From positions 20,724 to 84,723 of the forward strand of contig CAIMWI010000055.1 in assembly GCA_903845215.1 (NCBI GenBank): a DNA stretch of 64,000 nt, in the 5' to 3' direction. Of this stretch, positions 34,688 through 42,009 are shown piece by piece (the stretch's first letter is position 1; every line of letters starts with the position of its first letter). The translations under genes and the position numbers were made by a program. This stretch comes from an uncultured Rhodobacterales bacterium (GTDB lineage Bacteria > Pseudomonadota > Alphaproteobacteria > Rhodobacterales > Rhodobacteraceae). A model generated the notes under the pieces. That model was given only the letters and a program-made list of their open reading frames with translations, had not been told where the DNA came from and made no database searches.

Positions 34688-36534
34688 GGTAGAAATGACA
34701 CCGGCATCCAAACTGCACCTTCTGCATCAAAGGCGGCCATGTTCGCGTTAAGAAAAGCGTCAAGTCCGGCGGCAGCGTCTTGCAAACGTTTGCCAAAGCT
34801 TGCCCGCTCGGACGGGGTAAGCGCGTCAAGATATTCTAGGTTGAACTCCATCAAACCCGACCGGAATTTCACGCCCAATTGGCGCGACAGTGTTTGCGCA
34901 ATTGTCTCATTCGGGTCGACCTCTTCACCTGCGATGGCTGAAAGTGATTCTGCCACGGATCTATGAAGGGATTCAGGATCAACCCCGGTGACAGCAAGAA
35001 CGGACATAATGTTGATCAGACCAAGGAGCGTTTCTTTTGAAATCTGGAAACTGGGTTCCAGAAGATCGGGTGTCTCGATCATATAACCAGGTTGAACAAG
35101 GACCCCGTCGTCGCCCTTGGCGATGTTAAAAGCGACACCGGCTTCTCGCAAACGCTCTAACTTTTCGCCGTCTATCACCTCCAATGGAATGGCCGGTGAT
35201 CCCTCAAAATCGTAAACTGTGTCGACCACCTTCATTCCAGCATCAATTTCTTTTTGAACACTGTCTTGCAGAACGGTCGAAAATGCGGCGGCGATGGTTG
35301 CCTCATCCACCCCATCTTCCCAAGGCACAAATGTGCCCGACGTTTCACGCGCCAGCGCCCCAAGAATTTCGGTTAAATGAGGCCCGGCTGTTGGGCCGGC
35401 CTGAACCGAAATCACCGGAATGCCCTGCTCGAACAAATCGCGCGAAACGCCTACAGCATCAATCCCAACCGCGATGCGGCCTTGCGGATCAAGTGCACCC
35501 GTGGTTGCGGGATGGGCGTCTCCGTTAAGAACAGCGACGATGATCTTCTTTCCAGAGTCGGCGGGCCAATCGTAAAGCTGGGCAGTATATTGCACGGCAT
35601 CCAAGACCGGTTCGGCATCATCGCCGCCACCCGACATCGTGACCGATTGCTTTTCCAATTCCGCCGAGGCGTCTTTTAACGGAACCGCAGGAACCGCCAA
35701 GACGGGAACCGCATCGCCTAAATCACGATAGAAGACAAAACCAATACGCAAAGAGTCGAGCGTGCTTTGCGGCAGTGTGTCAATGGCATCGGATAAACTC
35801 GTTGCCACTGCGCGGGCAAAGCCCTCCATTGACCCTGTGGCATCAAAAGCGATGACGATTGTTGCTGTTGTTAGTGCATTTTTGGCGGCGGCCAAATCAC
35901 CGTCTTTCAAAACCACCGCATCGGATTTTTTAATCGCGGCCGGAAGTAAAACGTCAAAAAAACGTCTTTCTGTACGACCAAGAATCTTACCATCGCCAGA
36001 GGCTAGAACCGGATAGGGCCGTGACGATTTCTCGCGCTTCATCGTCGCGTCAATATTCTCACGAAACGTCGGGGGATTAGCGGCGTCGTCTCCGCTTTGC
36101 ATATAGCTTAAAAGTGTCTCGCGACTGTCCCATGCAATGATCTCGGGACGGTCGCCGAGAAAGGCCAAATCAGAAAAGGCGAGCCCTTCTGCCGTAGGCC
36201 ATTCATAAATTTGCTCTTTTTGGATGTAACCAGTAAGTCCAGTTTCGGCCTCTGTCACCGACAAGGCGCTTAGATCGGTCACCCGAACATAGCCATTCTC
36301 TTCGCAGATAACGTAGTAGGGCTTCATCAGTTCAAGAGTAAAAACTGTTTCACCACTGCCCGCTTCGGCTTGGGCCATTATCTTATCGGATCCAGCAACA
36401 ACTTTGCGGACAAAGCCTTCTGGCGTGCGCGCCATGGTGTCGGCAGTGCAAGCAAAAACCGAACTGGCGAAAAACTCCATCAACGCAACAGCGCAAAAAG
36501 CGCCGATACCTGCATTTTTCACCCACTGTGTCAT
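34684..36534 (-). CDS. Exported VWA-domain protein (616 aa)
   Basis: A periplasmic protein with a signal peptide (MTQWVKNAGIGAFCAVALME then FFASSVFAC). Residues about 35-110 look like an SH3-like domain (PYYVICEENGYVRVTDLSAL). A von Willebrand A domain follows from about 225, with an intact MIDAS start FDATGSM (231-236) and SGGGDDAEPVLDAVQY. The C-terminal 200 residues are helical and unassigned. The Cys in VFAC near residue 29 could also be a lipobox, so lipidation is possible. It is the fourth gene of the SapC operon, coupled by ATGA to the MacB-like exporter. VWA domains usually bind proteins through a metal. Confidence 0.82.
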   Translation of the reverse strand: MTQWVKNAGIGAFCAVALMEFFASSVFACTADTMARTPEGFVRKVVAGSDKIMAQAEAGSGETVFTLELMKPYYVICEENGYVRVTDLSALSVTEAETGLTGYIQKEQIYEWPTAEGLAFSDLAFLGDRPEIIAWDSRETLLSYMQSGDDAANPPTFRENIDATMKREKSSRPYPVLASGDGKILGRTERRFFDVLLPAAIKKSDAVVLKDGDLAAAKNALTTATIVIAFDATGSMEGFARAVATSLSDAIDTLPQSTLDSLRIGFVFYRDLGDAVPVLAVPAVPLKDASAELEKQSVTMSGGGDDAEPVLDAVQYTAQLYDWPADSGKKIIVAVLNGDAHPATTGALDPQGRIAVGIDAVGVSRDLFEQGIPVISVQAGPTAGPHLTEILGALARETSGTFVPWEDGVDEATIAAAFSTVLQDSVQKEIDAGMKVVDTVYDFEGSPAIPLEVIDGEKLERLREAGVAFNIAKGDDGVLVQPGYMIETPDLLEPSFQISKETLLGLINIMSVLAVTGVDPESLHRSVAESLSAIAGEEVDPNETIAQTLSRQLGVKFRSGLMEFNLEYLDALTPSERASFGKRLQDAAAGLDAFLNANMAAFDAEGAVWMPVSFLP

Positions 36535-36545
36535 GTAATCTCCAT

Positions 36546-36938
36546 TTACTGGCCGGCAGTGGCGTTAACGTTGGCAGGTAGGCTTTTTTGGTTAAGCATA
36601 GCATCAGAAATCTGCAAAATCTTCGCACCTTGGATGCGAAGACGGACGCGGGTTGAGCAAAGATAGCCGTGTAAAAACGGCCAGCGGTACGCAGACATAT
36701 TGTCGATTGAGAACGAATTACGCAACGTCAGTTTTCTTGAATCCACAAACGGAACTTGCTTTTGCCCTGCGGCGCGGCGCCTCGTCTGAGGCAAGATATT
36801 GATAAGAGCGAATCCAAGACGTTTTTCCAAATCGCGCCTTTGCAGAAACCTAAGAGCCAAATGATCTGCACAGCCAAGCGCTTCACGTCTTAATACGATG
36901 TGCAAGCCGCGGGGGGCAATTATGGCCTTTGAAGTCAT
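36546..36938 (-). CDS. Protein of unknown function (130 aa) in the SapC operon
   Basis: No family recognised. It is basic and cytoplasmic in appearance, with REALGCADHLALRFLQRRD, LGFALINILPQTRRRAAGQK and MSAYRWPFLHGYLCSTRVRL; no signal peptide or membrane helix is seen. Translation starts at ATG 36938, overlapping the methyltransferase stop (ATGA), and it ends 11 nt before the VWA gene. That placement is the main evidence that it is real. Confidence 0.65.
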   Translation of the reverse strand: MTSKAIIAPRGLHIVLRREALGCADHLALRFLQRRDLEKRLGFALINILPQTRRRAAGQKQVPFVDSRKLTLRNSFSIDNMSAYRWPFLHGYLCSTRVRLRIQGAKILQISDAMLNQKSLPANVNATAGQ

Positions 36939-37912
36939 GCTGCGCGCCTAGCAGTCAAGACAAACCATTCCATGTCGATCATTGTGTACGTCACCGTAAC
37001 TGAAAGATCGGCACAAAGGCGCTGCAGCATCGCCCGATATACTTCCGGCTCGCGATAGAAGGCTGCAAAAACAAGGTTGGCGTAATCCATCGCAGTTGCG
37101 TTCACCATGCCCCGAAATGCACGGCGTTCAGCGACAATGATTTGTCCATGGGGAGCTAAGGCCTTGATCGCTTCACTAAGAATATGTTCAGCCTCCGCCT
37201 CAGGCCAATCGTGCAAAACAGATTTGAACAAGATCACGTCCGGTTCAAACCCCGCAACGCGGCGCCAATCTCCCAAAAGCATGTCGGCGGCCACAAAAGA
37301 AAGCCCGCTTTCAAGGCCGCGGCGGCGCCCCAATTCGCAAACAGCCGGTAAATCCAGGACCACGTGCTGCAATGGCCGTCGCGCTTCCAGCAACACACGT
37401 GCAAAGACACCACTATTTCCGCCCAGCTCTAAAACCAGTGATCCTGCAGGGAAGTTTACCAGCGGAACCAGAATTGGTGACTCGGCGCGCGTCAGGTTGG
37501 AAACGTAATCGACCCAGGGTTTTGTGGCGACAATAGAAGCCTCCGTAACTCCCATTGCCAATCCGTAATTGAACAATGAAAAAGTTTCAGATTGTGCCAT
37601 AAAGGCTTCTGGATCAGCAAAAATCAAATCTCCAAAGAGTGCCACATCGCGGCAAGCAGCGCGCAAAAAGGACAACCGGGCGAGAACGCCTTCACGGTCG
37701 GCTGTCATCTCTGAAGCCATAAAACCACGCAGCGATACAGCCTTGGTGTCATCCCCCATTACATGGGGCAAAAAGCGTCGCGCTTCGGCCGCTAATCCAT
37801 CCGACAGAGTGGTCGCAGGCCACCCATGACGAAGCATTCGGTCCAGAACCTGTACCGCTGGAATATGCATGGGCAGAAACTCTGCCCATGCCATTAAAGT
37901 TCCGCCGTTCAC
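36935..37912 (-). CDS. SAM-dependent methyltransferase (COMT/Methyltransf_2-like)
   Basis: A 325-residue cytoplasmic methyltransferase. An N-terminal helical region (about 1-150) precedes a Rossmann SAM domain with LVLELGGNSGVFARVLLE (motif I, about 165-182), HVVLDLPAVCELGRRRGL, FKSVLHDWPEAEAEHILSEA (the HDW signature of O-methyltransferases) and LAPHGQIIVAERRAF. GTG at 37912 overlaps the SapC stop (GTGA); an ATG at 37894 is an alternative start. The substrate is unknown. Between SapC and a VWA protein it may modify a surface or secreted molecule. Confidence 0.85.
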   Translation of the reverse strand: MNGGTLMAWAEFLPMHIPAVQVLDRMLRHGWPATTLSDGLAAEARRFLPHVMGDDTKAVSLRGFMASEMTADREGVLARLSFLRAACRDVALFGDLIFADPEAFMAQSETFSLFNYGLAMGVTEASIVATKPWVDYVSNLTRAESPILVPLVNFPAGSLVLELGGNSGVFARVLLEARRPLQHVVLDLPAVCELGRRRGLESGLSFVAADMLLGDWRRVAGFEPDVILFKSVLHDWPEAEAEHILSEAIKALAPHGQIIVAERRAFRGMVNATAMDYANLVFAAFYREPEVYRAMLQRLCADLSVTVTYTMIDMEWFVLTARRAA

Positions 37913-38643
37913 GCCGCCTCAGAGGGACGCGCCGTCGCAGTTTTGGTCCCCAAGCGGGAAACGTTCTGCAGCGAATGAATATGGATGTAACAAAGTTCCA
38001 ATTCGTCCGTGGCGAACATTTCTTTCAAAGCCGCCTCTGGGATCGCCTTCAGACGATCGCGATTGATCGTCATAAAACCACTCAGCATTCCACTACGGCC
38101 ATCGGCGGCCGTATAGCGGGCTTGGGCAGGCTCCAAAAGATTTAGGTCGCTCAGACGTTTGCAAAACAGGCGCGTGCGCTCGAATTGCCCTTGGAATTGA
38201 GAGACGAAGGCCAGAATGTTTTGCAGGTATTGTGTGCGTTCTCCGTCAGCATCAAAAAGGCGCTCACCCCGACCATCTTGGTTGATTCCTGGGTAGGTCT
38301 CATCAATGCACAACGTGAAGTTTCCGTCATTTTGTGAGAACACAAAGGGATACCGGCGCAAGAATGCTGGGACATAACCTTCAGTCCAGTTACCTTCTGA
38401 ATCAACCGCATGATTTGCCCCGTCTTCAAGGCCAAGCAAGACTGCCGGGAACGTCGCATCGCCTTCTCCGGCAAATACGATCGGATGATTTTGCACAGCA
38501 GAAGCAAACTCCGCGGCAAGCAGTGGTACAGAATTCAAGTCGCGTGCAAAGTCGAACTTTTCCGTCGCCTTCACCGATACATCGCGGTGTAGTTCCGACG
38601 AAACGGGGATAACCCGTTCATAAATCAAGAGTTGTTTTGACAT
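37909..38643 (-). CDS. SapC family protein, copy 1
   Basis: A 244-residue protein of the SapC family (named after the Campylobacter S-layer locus; molecular role unclear). Conserved stretches: MSKQLLIYERVIPVSSELHR, FDFARDLNSVPLLAAEFASA, PIVFAGEGDATFPAVLLGLE, GYVPAFLRRYPFVF, LCIDETYPGINQDGRGERLF and FMTINRDRLKAIPEA. No signal peptide is evident. A strong AAGGAGA ribosome site lies 7 nt before the ATG. It is the first gene of the five-gene operon 38643-32546. A second copy at 47878-48606 is clearly paralogous, including the same MSKQLLIY start. Confidence 0.9.
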   Translation of the reverse strand: MSKQLLIYERVIPVSSELHRDVSVKATEKFDFARDLNSVPLLAAEFASAVQNHPIVFAGEGDATFPAVLLGLEDGANHAVDSEGNWTEGYVPAFLRRYPFVFSQNDGNFTLCIDETYPGINQDGRGERLFDADGERTQYLQNILAFVSQFQGQFERTRLFCKRLSDLNLLEPAQARYTAADGRSGMLSGFMTINRDRLKAIPEAALKEMFATDELELCYIHIHSLQNVSRLGTKTATARPSEAA

Positions 38644-38798
38644 TTTGATCTCCTTTTTTCTTTTCTAACCCATGCAGGGTGAACTCGGTGCTCGTCTGTC
38701 GGTCCGACCACATTGCCGAGGCCGTGTGCAGGCTTCACCACAAATTCCAAATTCGACTTACCAGCTCGGCGTGATTTTTTAAAGGTATAAAGCGGCAT
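38625..38798 (-). CDS. Possible small ORF upstream of SapC copy 1 (57 aa)
   Basis: An open frame beginning MPLYTFKKSRRAGKSNLEFV, rich in Lys and Arg, that ends 19 nt inside the SapC gene in another frame. No family and no strong ribosome site (GGTGACTAAATCT precedes it). It could be a leader peptide translated into SapC, or chance. Confidence 0.25.
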   Translation of the reverse strand: MPLYTFKKSRRAGKSNLEFVVKPAHGLGNVVGPTDEHRVHPAWVRKEKRRSKCQNNS

Positions 38799-39125
38799 AG
38801 ATTTAGTCACCGTAAACACGTTTTGTAGTCATTTTGCAGCACCATTTTCGTGGCCTTCTACCTATGCTTTTTTTGGATGACGCGCATGAGCTGTTAGGCC
38901 GAAGGCCGCGCTGCTGACAAAAGGACCAATCCTAACCCACAAAACACTCAGCGATAACAATACCATACCGTCGTTGGGCCACTTGTCGCCCAACGCGCTT
39001 GTCCAATAGGGAGCCAGACTGGCTAAAAAAGCGGGCGGCGGGTGCAAGCTTTAAACGAAACACCATGAAGGGCACCGCGCATCTCAAACACGTATTTCGC
39101 TTTTCAACCCCAGTCTACACGTCCG
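38644..39125. other. 482-bp region between SapC copy 1 and the 279-aa gene
   Basis: It holds the SapC operon promoter region and the possible 57-aa ORF, and a notable inverted repeat: CGTTGGGC (38972-38979), 8-nt spacer, GCCCAACG (38988-38995). The repeat could be a regulator site or the transcription end of the 279-aa gene. A minus-strand open frame (38862-39047) has a hydrophobic stretch but no ribosome site, and I do not call it. Confidence 0.4.
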
Positions 39126-39965
39126 TTAGGGCGCAGAGACGATGCCCGCTCGAATACCGTCGGCCGTTGGGACATGCAATTCGATTTGGTCTCGAAGGGT
39201 GTTGGAATCGGGTGTAGATGCCAAGACGTTGTCCCTAATCCCTGCCGCGTCAGAAGGCGTCAAACCAACCTTTGTTCCACCGGAATGGCTTACGTTTGTA
39301 TCCCTGCTTCGGGAAAGTAGACCGGCGACTTCCACAACTTGTTTTCTTTTGCTGCCAAGGACTTGTTCTCCTTCAACGTCCTTAGACGTCGCATTGGTAA
39401 CGTCAATTAGGGTAGGCACCCCAACCCCAAGTTTTTCGCTTGCCATGATGCGCATTGATGTTCCTGTCACGCTCGCTTCGAAGTCTTGCGTAAAACCGGG
39501 AACGGTCACATTCAAATCATTCGTCAGCGCAACTTGTTCACCAACTTCTTGCGGCAAACCAATTGCCAGCTCTTTAGGGAAGGCGGCGACGATTGCATTC
39601 ATCAGAAAACGCTGATCGTCAGAGCCCAATGACTCATTTATCCCAAACACACCATTTGAATCCTGATCAACGAAGATCTCAACACGGTCTAAGCGAGTTC
39701 CATTTTCAGACAACGCAATCATCACGAAAGTGTCATCCATTTTGCCCTGAAGGACATAACCGCCAAAAACCCGCAAGCTAACCCCAACGTCAGTATAGCC
39801 CATATCCGCCATCGCAGCTGCAACAGCTTTTACAGTCACAGGAAGGTCTTTTGCCCAAAGACCTGAAGGTTGCATCCCAAGCAAAGAAACGAGGCACAAG
39901 AAGGCTATTTTGCCCATGAACACAGAGATCCATTTTCCAAAGATACGCGGATACAAAATGACCAT
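39126..39965 (-). CDS. Exported protein of unknown function (279 aa)
   Basis: No family recognised. If translation starts at 39917 (MGKIAFLCLVSLLGMQPSGL then WAKD) the N-terminus is a clean signal peptide; the longer start at 39965 adds 16 residues. The mature part begins with a small alpha/beta region (TVKAVAAAMADMGYTDVGVS, FVMIALSENGTRLDRVEIFV), like a PepSY or YpeB-type fold, then DQDSNGVFGINESLGSDDQR. The C-terminal half is Ser/Thr/Asp-rich and probably extended. It is divergent from the radical SAM gene and lies upstream of the SapC operon on the same strand. Confidence 0.68.
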   Translation of the reverse strand: MVILYPRIFGKWISVFMGKIAFLCLVSLLGMQPSGLWAKDLPVTVKAVAAAMADMGYTDVGVSLRVFGGYVLQGKMDDTFVMIALSENGTRLDRVEIFVDQDSNGVFGINESLGSDDQRFLMNAIVAAFPKELAIGLPQEVGEQVALTNDLNVTVPGFTQDFEASVTGTSMRIMASEKLGVGVPTLIDVTNATSKDVEGEQVLGSKRKQVVEVAGLLSRSRDTNVSHSGGTKVGLTPSDAAGIRDNVLASTPDSNTLRDQIELHVPTADGIRAGIVSAP

Positions 39966-40203
39966 GTCACTCTTTGTTGTGAGAGTGCAAGAAGAACATT
40001 AAAACTGCGAGACCTATGTGAACTGCCAGACCCAAAGAATGGCATGAATGGGCGCACGATCTTGGCAAAGGGTTCAACCTGTCCGTCAATGCGGATAGAC
40101 CAGAAGCCGAAAAGGCGCTAGCGTGTTTATAGCAGCCAAATTGTGCATGTTTATGCTGAAAGCAGGGGGAGGCTAGATCATTTTTCGATCTGAAATCACT
40201 AGA

Positions 40204-41163
40204 TTGCGACAAACTCAGAACCCCTTACATCAAGATTTCTCGAATGACAGCGCTCGCTGGGTTTCAGTGACGATGGAGTTTCGATGTAACTTGCGTTGCA
40301 CACATTGCATGATTGAAGGCACAATGTCTGAGTTGCGTCCAACCGATGGGGATCAATTCGAGGCGGTTCTTCAGACCCAAAGAGACCAAAACTCTTGGAT
40401 CGGAATTGTGCTGACCGGTGCGGAGATCACCCTACGCAAAGATTTACCGCAAATAGCATCGCGCGCACGAGATGCCGGGTTTAAGCGTATTCGGGTTCAG
40501 ACCCATGGAATGCAGTTGCAACGTCGAGAGTTTCTTGATCGCCTTGCCGAAGCCGGCGTCACCGAATTCTTTGTCTCAGTTACATCTTCCACTGCAGCGA
40601 AACATGATGCAATCACGAAAGTGAAGGGTTCTTGGGATCGGATGCGGGCAGGCCTAGATTTGATCGAAACCTACTATCCAGGTATTGCTGTCATCACAAA
40701 CACGGTTGTCACTTCGGAAAGCGTGGCAGATTTACCGGGCGTAGTGTCAGCACTGTCAGAGTATAAAACGATAGTGCAGCACGAGTTTTGGAATTTCTTC
40801 CCGATGGACGAAATTGACAAGAAAGGCCTATGTGTTCCGTTGAATGATTTGATGGGGCCCTTGCACGACGCAATTTCGGCGGCACATGCTTTGGGCCGAC
40901 TGGTTGAAGTAAAGAATGTGCCAGAATGTCTGATGGGCGACAATCGCGCAGTATTGATCAACAAACAGCCACAGTTGGTGATTGACGAGGATTTTTGGGT
41001 GGGATTCGAGCGTAATGGCTTTTATACATGCCCCCATCGGTCGATCTGTTCATCGACGGAATGTCTCGGTCTCACGACTGCCTATGTAAGCCGTTTTGGA
41101 GATGAAGCCGACAAACTTCGCCCAATTTCAACTGCACACCCCCCTCTCATCACTGAAGACTGA
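40204..41163 (+). CDS. Radical SAM protein
   Basis: A 319-residue radical SAM enzyme. The iron-sulfur motif CNLRCTHC gives the canonical CxxxCxxC (C28, C32, C35), followed by GIVLTGAEITLRKDLPQIAS (the GGE-like motif), RIRVQTHGMQL and FVSVTSSTAAKHDAITKVKG. A C-terminal Cys cluster (TCPHRSICSSTECLG, about 275-289) could bind an auxiliary cluster as in SPASM/Twitch proteins. The start is TTG at 40204; an ATG at 40273 would leave only four residues before C28 and cut the conserved ARWVSVTMEF lead-in. It is followed 6 nt later by an HlyD-type adaptor. It may modify a peptide or an envelope molecule; no precursor peptide was identified. Confidence 0.85.
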   Translation: MRQTQNPLHQDFSNDSARWVSVTMEFRCNLRCTHCMIEGTMSELRPTDGDQFEAVLQTQRDQNSWIGIVLTGAEITLRKDLPQIASRARDAGFKRIRVQTHGMQLQRREFLDRLAEAGVTEFFVSVTSSTAAKHDAITKVKGSWDRMRAGLDLIETYYPGIAVITNTVVTSESVADLPGVVSALSEYKTIVQHEFWNFFPMDEIDKKGLCVPLNDLMGPLHDAISAAHALGRLVEVKNVPECLMGDNRAVLINKQPQLVIDEDFWVGFERNGFYTCPHRSICSSTECLGLTTAYVSRFGDEADKLRPISTAHPPLITED

Positions 41164-41169
41164 GCCCCA

Positions 41170-42003
41170 ATGAAAACCAAATCGCTACCGGTAGCCAGCA
41201 CGCTGCGCACTGTCGTCATGATCGCAACTCTGGTTTTCGCGGCAAAATCGCTGAGAGCAGGAACCGAATTTGATTGCGTTATGGAGGCTGCGAACATCGC
41301 GCAACTCAGCCCGCGCACGCAAGGTGTGATTAACTTTATCGAGGTTAAAAAAGGGCAGGCTGTACAAAAGGGGGATGTCATTGCCCGTATCGATTATTCG
41401 ATGGAAGAAGCGGTCCTCCAAGTCCTCAAGGCGCGCGAAAATTCATCGGCTGCAATTGATGCCCAATCCGCACGGGTGGTATTGACCAAGGCTCAGCTTG
41501 ATCGAGCCGAAGCGCTGGTTCAACGAAATGCCCTAAGCCCCGATAAATTAGAGCCACTTAAATACGACTACGCACTCGCGACTTCACAACTGCGACAGGC
41601 GCAGGTCGATGCCTTGGCGTTAGAGGCCGAAATAGAGCGCGCAAGGGTAGCTCTCGAAAACACTAAAATTCTGGCTCCGTTTGATGGGGTCGTCACTGAG
41701 ATAACTCTTTCAGTTGGTGAATATGCCACCGCCGACCGTCATGTCGTCGTGGTTGCCCAAACGAACCCGATTTATGTTGAATCCTACCTGCCGATTGCAA
41801 TTTACGACAGCGTACATCCCGGGACGGTTGTTAAGATCCATCCAGATTACCCAGTTGGCGCCGTGATTGACGCAGAAATTCTCATGATGGACCCTGTGTT
41901 TGATCCGTCTTCTCGGACCTTTGGCGTTCGTATCGCGCTACCAAATCCAGACGGGCGAATTGTAGCCGGGCAACGTTGCCGTCTTGACATCCCCCCGCTT
42001 TAG
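41170..42003 (+). CDS. HlyD/MacA-type periplasmic adaptor protein
   Basis: A 277-residue periplasmic adaptor. An N-terminal membrane or signal segment (TLRTVVMIATLVFAAKSLRA) is followed by a lipoyl-like half (RTQGVINFIEVKKGQAVQKG, DVIARIDYS), a long helical hairpin (about 75-160) and a second lipoyl half ILAPFDGVVTEITLSVGEYA. The beta-barrel domain contains VVVVAQTNPIYVESYLPI and a membrane-proximal FGVRIALPNPDGRIVAGQR. It is short for the family. It forms a two-gene unit with the radical SAM gene. A plausible partner is the MacB-like exporter at 32546-34687. Confidence 0.88.
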   Translation: MKTKSLPVASTLRTVVMIATLVFAAKSLRAGTEFDCVMEAANIAQLSPRTQGVINFIEVKKGQAVQKGDVIARIDYSMEEAVLQVLKARENSSAAIDAQSARVVLTKAQLDRAEALVQRNALSPDKLEPLKYDYALATSQLRQAQVDALALEAEIERARVALENTKILAPFDGVVTEITLSVGEYATADRHVVVVAQTNPIYVESYLPIAIYDSVHPGTVVKIHPDYPVGAVIDAEILMMDPVFDPSSRTFGVRIALPNPDGRIVAGQRCRLDIPPL

Positions 42004-42009
42004 GAAAGC

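Noticed and set aside
38862..39047. 61-aa minus-strand frame with a hydrophobic middle
   Set aside because: No ribosome site, and part of it is simply the 8-bp inverted repeat; insufficient support.
39967..40212. 81-aa minus-strand frame ending in a hydrophobic segment just before the 279-aa gene
   Set aside because: It overlaps the radical SAM start region, lacks a ribosome site, and Cys/His/Ser-rich composition looks random. Worth keeping in mind only if relatives conserve it.
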